A DNA stretch of 8,109 nucleotides from an uncultured Bacteroidales bacterium (GTDB lineage: Bacteria; Bacteroidota; Bacteroidia; Bacteroidales; Bacteroidaceae): NCBI GenBank assembly GCA_902783615.1, contig CACZRQ010000033.1, forward strand, positions 1 to 8,109. The letters run 5' to 3'. Within the stretch, counting starts at the first letter, position 1. Each line of letters starts with the position of its first letter. Below are positions 5,595-8,109 of this stretch, in pieces. Position numbers and translations under genes: made by a program. Under the pieces are notes generated by a model. It made no database searches. It was given only the letters and a program-made list of their open reading frames with translations, and was not told where the DNA came from.

Positions 5595-7469
5595 ATGGCC
5601 GAGAGCCCGATACTGCACCTGCAGCACCAGCAGCTCCTGCTCCGTATGGAGTATGAATATGAGAAGCAGGAGTTTCAGCGACAAACTGAGACAATGGGTG
5701 TGGCCCGCAAGGTGAAACGTGGTATGTGTTGGTTCCCCTGCACCGCAGGACGCAGTTTTTACAATTCGCTGAACCAGTTGGTTATTGAGATCACCCGCAG
5801 CGAAGATACTGACATAGAACATGGATTTGAATATGGGAAGCCCGTCTGCTTTTTCAAACAAAGCGCGACGGGCGACCTTTCTTATTATACCTTCCTCGGT
5901 ACGGTAAGCTATGCCGACGAGGCTCGCATGGTGGTGGTAATGCCAGGTGGCAACGCTGTGATGGACCTTCAAAATGCTGAGAACTTAGGCGTTCAGCTAT
6001 ATTTCGATGAGACGAGTTACCAGACGATGTTTGAGGCTTTAGCAGATGTTTTAAAAGCCAAAGGCACCCGACTGGCTGAGCTGAAGGACATCATTTTAGG
6101 CTCCGCAAAGGCAGATTTTCGTCAGTTGTACCCCATGGGCTTCCCTTGGTTGAACCCGACCCAAGAGACAGCTGTGAACAAGGTACTTTGTGCCAAAGAT
6201 GTGGCGGTGGTGCATGGTCCCCCTGGCACAGGCAAGACTACCACGTTGGTGGAGGCCATTTACGAAACCTTGCATAGGGAGCCCCAAGTATTGGTATGTG
6301 CTCAGAGTAATATGGCAGTCGATTGGATCTCCGAAAAATTAGTGGATAGAGGTGTGAATGTGCTTCGTATTGGCAACCCTACCCGTGTGAACGACAAGAT
6401 GTTGTCGTTTACCTATGAGCGCCGCTTCGAAGGGCACCCATCCTATCCTGAACTGTGGAGTATCCGCAAAGAGTTGCGTCAACTGCAAGGCAAACGCCGC
6501 AAGGGTAGTCGTGACGAACGTGACGGCATCCGTAGCCGTATCAGTCGACTGAAAGACAGGGCTGTGGCTTTAGAGGTGCAAATCAATGCCGACTTATTCG
6601 ACTCCGCCCATGTGATAGCTTCAACTTTGGTAAGCAGCAACCATCGTCTGTTGGGTGGCATGCACTTTGGCACCTTGTTTATCGACGAAGCAGCTCAAGC
6701 TTTAGAAGCTGCCTGCTGGATAGCCATTCGCAAGGCAGACCGGGTGGTTTTGGCAGGCGACCATTGCCAATTGCCCCCTACCATCAAGTGTTATGAAGCA
6801 GCAAAAGGAGGCTTGGAACATACCATGATGGAGACGATCGTGGGCAACAAACCAGAAACAGTTTCTTTATTAAAAGTGCAATACCGCATGAACGAGGCCA
6901 TCATGCGCTTCTCCTCAGAATGGTTTTATCATGGAGAATTAGAAGCTGCACCCGAGGTAAAGAATCGCAGCATACTGGATTTCGATTCTCCTATCTCATG
7001 GATAGATACTTCAGAGATGGATTTCAAGGAGCAGTTTGTAGGCGAGACTTTCGGACGTATCAACAAGAATGAAGCCAATCTGCTCTTGCAACAATTGGAG
7101 GCCTATATAAATAAAATAGGTGGAGAGCGTATCTTGGACGAACGCATCGATTTCGGCATTATCTCACCCTACAAGGCACAGGTGCAGTACCTCAGAGGGA
7201 AGATCAAGGGTAGTGAATCCCTTCGTCCTTATCGGCAATTGTTCACCGTGAATACGGTGGATGGCTTTCAAGGGCAGGAGCGTGACGTCATCTTCATCAG
7301 TTTGGTACGTGCCAATGACGACGGTCAGATCGGTTTTCTGCGTGACCTACGACGTATGAACGTAGCTATTACTCGTGCCCGTATGAAACTTGTTATTTTA
7401 GGTGATGCTACCACGCTTGGCAAGCATCCATTCTATAAAAAACTCATAGATAGCATAGAAAAGGGCTGA
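5595..7469 (+). CDS. Superfamily 1 helicase, UPF1/IGHMBP2-like
   Basis: Predicted cytoplasmic ATP-dependent DNA/RNA helicase or translocase of 624 residues. The helicase core is complete: Q-motif NPTQ (187-190), Walker A GPPGTGKTT (208-216, K214), motif Ia VCAQSNMAVD (234-243), motif II DEAAQ (364-368), motif III GDHCQLPP (388-395), motif IV QYRMN (429-433), motif V TVDGFQGQERD (554-564), and motif VI NVAITRAR (589-596). DEAAQ, QYRMN and NVAITRAR are typical of the UPF1/SMUBP2 group (SF1B, normally 5'-3'). Residues 1-180 form an N-terminal region like the beta-barrel part of IGHMBP2, and the basic, coiled-coil-like stretch 285-325 sits where UPF1-like enzymes insert domain 1B. No zinc-finger, R3H or nuclease domain is seen. 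ATG at 5595 lies 1 base after the pfkA stop, so expression is probably coupled. Substrate and pathway are unknown; bacterial members are poorly studied. Confidence 0.92.
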   Translation: MAESPILHLQHQQLLLRMEYEYEKQEFQRQTETMGVARKVKRGMCWFPCTAGRSFYNSLNQLVIEITRSEDTDIEHGFEYGKPVCFFKQSATGDLSYYTFLGTVSYADEARMVVVMPGGNAVMDLQNAENLGVQLYFDETSYQTMFEALADVLKAKGTRLAELKDIILGSAKADFRQLYPMGFPWLNPTQETAVNKVLCAKDVAVVHGPPGTGKTTTLVEAIYETLHREPQVLVCAQSNMAVDWISEKLVDRGVNVLRIGNPTRVNDKMLSFTYERRFEGHPSYPELWSIRKELRQLQGKRRKGSRDERDGIRSRISRLKDRAVALEVQINADLFDSAHVIASTLVSSNHRLLGGMHFGTLFIDEAAQALEAACWIAIRKADRVVLAGDHCQLPPTIKCYEAAKGGLEHTMMETIVGNKPETVSLLKVQYRMNEAIMRFSSEWFYHGELEAAPEVKNRSILDFDSPISWIDTSEMDFKEQFVGETFGRINKNEANLLLQQLEAYINKIGGERILDERIDFGIISPYKAQVQYLRGKIKGSESLRPYRQLFTVNTVDGFQGQERDVIFISLVRANDDGQIGFLRDLRRMNVAITRARMKLVILGDATTLGKHPFYKKLIDSIEKG

Positions 7470-7486
7470 CATGAGCCAACCCCTTT
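7460..7486. terminator. Weak hairpin between convergent genes
   Basis: AAAG (7460-7463) can pair with CTTT (7483-7486), and GGCT (7464-7467) with AGCC (7474-7477) around a GACATG loop, with an unpaired AACCC bulge. It overlaps the helicase stop and ends 11 bases before the arsenate-reductase-like stop on the other strand. It is the only hairpin in the 27-base convergent gap, so it may serve both transcripts, but it lacks a clear T run. Confidence 0.3.
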
Positions 7487-7496
7487 ATCATCAATT

Positions 7497-8018
7497 CTAC
7501 TTGTTATTCTGATCGGTCAAGATAAATTGATAGAGGGCATACATACGTGCTCCAATTTCATCCCTTACACGGTGATACTCACTATCAATGAATTCTGGAG
7601 TACCTTTTGCATCGGACGGATCATCAAAGCCGATGTGCATCATGCTCATGACCTCTCCATTGAATACCGGACAAGTTTCATGAGCATTGTCACATACTGT
7701 TATGACATAATCCCACTTCTCATCGAGGTATTCACGAACGTCATGAGGTTTATGGTCACTGATATCAATACCCAACTCGGCCATTACACGTACGGCATTC
7801 GGATTAATTGCCTTTGAAGGTTTCACGCCACCCGAATATATTTGAATATTCTTATCATAAGAAGCAAAAAAACCATGAGCCATCTGGCTGCGACAGGTAT
7901 TACCCGTACAGAGAACCAGAATCTTCACAGGTTTCTTCAATGCATTTTTCACTTGTGCCTGTACTCCAAGCACATTAAACAAAGCCAACAAGAGGCTTAA
8001 CATAAATACTTTTTTCAT
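7497..8018 (-). CDS. Exported arsenate reductase (thioredoxin type) / LMW phosphatase-like protein
   Basis: 173 residues. Residues 1-21 form a signal peptide: KK, a hydrophobic core at about 4-18, then VQA before Q22, a good signal peptidase I site with no lipobox Cys. The rest is a low-molecular-weight tyrosine phosphatase fold: P-loop CTGNTCRS (C37-X5-R43), SGGVKPSKAINPNAV (62-76), and FDDPSD (131-136) carrying the DP general acid D133. C109 and C116 in VCDNAHETCP reproduce the seven-residue spacing of C82/C89 in plasmid pI258 ArsC, giving the full three-Cys relay (C37, C109, C116) of thioredoxin-coupled arsenate reductase. Known ArsC enzymes are cytoplasmic and about 130-140 residues, so the signal peptide is odd. 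Internal GTG codons at V23 and V31 could give a cytoplasmic form. Start is ATG at 8018, 27 bases after the upstream gene. Arsenate reduction is inferred from cysteines; phosphatase activity is possible. Confidence 0.82.
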   Translation of the reverse strand: MKKVFMLSLLLALFNVLGVQAQVKNALKKPVKILVLCTGNTCRSQMAHGFFASYDKNIQIYSGGVKPSKAINPNAVRVMAELGIDISDHKPHDVREYLDEKWDYVITVCDNAHETCPVFNGEVMSMMHIGFDDPSDAKGTPEFIDSEYHRVRDEIGARMYALYQFILTDQNNK

Positions 8019-8045
8019 TGTCTAAAAATAGAGTTTTGTGAATAA

Positions 8046-8109
8046 TCATTTAACTATCTCTACAAAGCGATGCGTTGGGTTTGGACGACCTGGCTGCAGG
8101 AATTTCCAA
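8046..8109 (-). CDS. C-terminal end of an unidentified protein (partial)
   Basis: Minus-strand reading from 8108 gives 20 codons ending in TGA at 8048-8046. The last residues read LQPGRPNPTHRFVEIVK, a natural-looking C terminus with no internal stop. The other two minus frames hit stops or read poorly in the same stretch. The gene continues beyond the right edge and is too short here to assign a family. It lies 27 bases upstream of the arsenate-reductase-like gene in the same orientation. No promoter is visible in the gap, so the two are likely co-transcribed and its identity would help explain the exported reductase. Confidence 0.55.
   Translation of the reverse strand, partial: WKFLQPGRPNPTHRFVEIVK

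Noticed and set aside
7527..7817. Plus-strand open frame opposite the arsenate-reductase-like gene
   Set aside because: It is antisense to the conserved phosphatase-fold coding region, with no start context or family similarity.
1..8109. CRISPR array, insertion sequence, prophage or defence island
   Set aside because: No regularly spaced repeats, transposase, integrase or defence genes are present; gene content is housekeeping and composition is even apart from the short cmk-ispH spacer.

Overview
The window looks like chromosomal DNA of a Bacteroidales bacterium, most likely Prevotella/Segatella or a close relative. The evidence is the promoter grammar: a TAnnTTTG box about 18-20 bp after a TTG, seen before tonB, cmk and pfkA. 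Most starts lack a Shine-Dalgarno sequence, the TonB is of the Bacteroidetes type, and base composition is moderate. Genus is inference; no rRNA is present.

Layout from left to right. The first 24 bases are the 5' end of a tRNA-Ser on the minus strand, followed by 165 bp of AT-rich spacer. Then come three minus-strand genes: tatD (a TatD-family nuclease), a short-chain polyprenyl diphosphate synthase overlapping tatD by one base, and a tonB-type gene separated from the synthase by a clear hairpin terminator. A divergent promoter region (about 2737-2891) separates these from a plus-strand run: cmk (CMP kinase), ispH (last step of the MEP isoprenoid pathway), pfkA (ATP-dependent phosphofructokinase, with its own promoter) and a UPF1/IGHMBP2-like superfamily 1 helicase starting 1 nt after the pfkA stop. 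The right end is again minus strand: a thioredoxin-type arsenate reductase / low-molecular-weight phosphatase with an N-terminal signal peptide, preceded by the last 20 codons of an unidentified gene.

Functional links: IspH makes IPP and DMAPP, which the prenyl synthase condenses, so two isoprenoid steps sit on opposite sides of the tonB/cmk divide. The others (CMP phosphorylation, glycolysis, DNA repair or RNA quality control, outer-membrane energy transduction) are housekeeping functions that share only location and probably transcripts.

I found no new multi-gene system. The points most worth a second look are the exported arsenate-reductase-like protein and its cut-off neighbour, an imperfect palindrome between cmk and ispH, an inverted repeat overlying the pfkA promoter, and the tight pfkA-helicase coupling.
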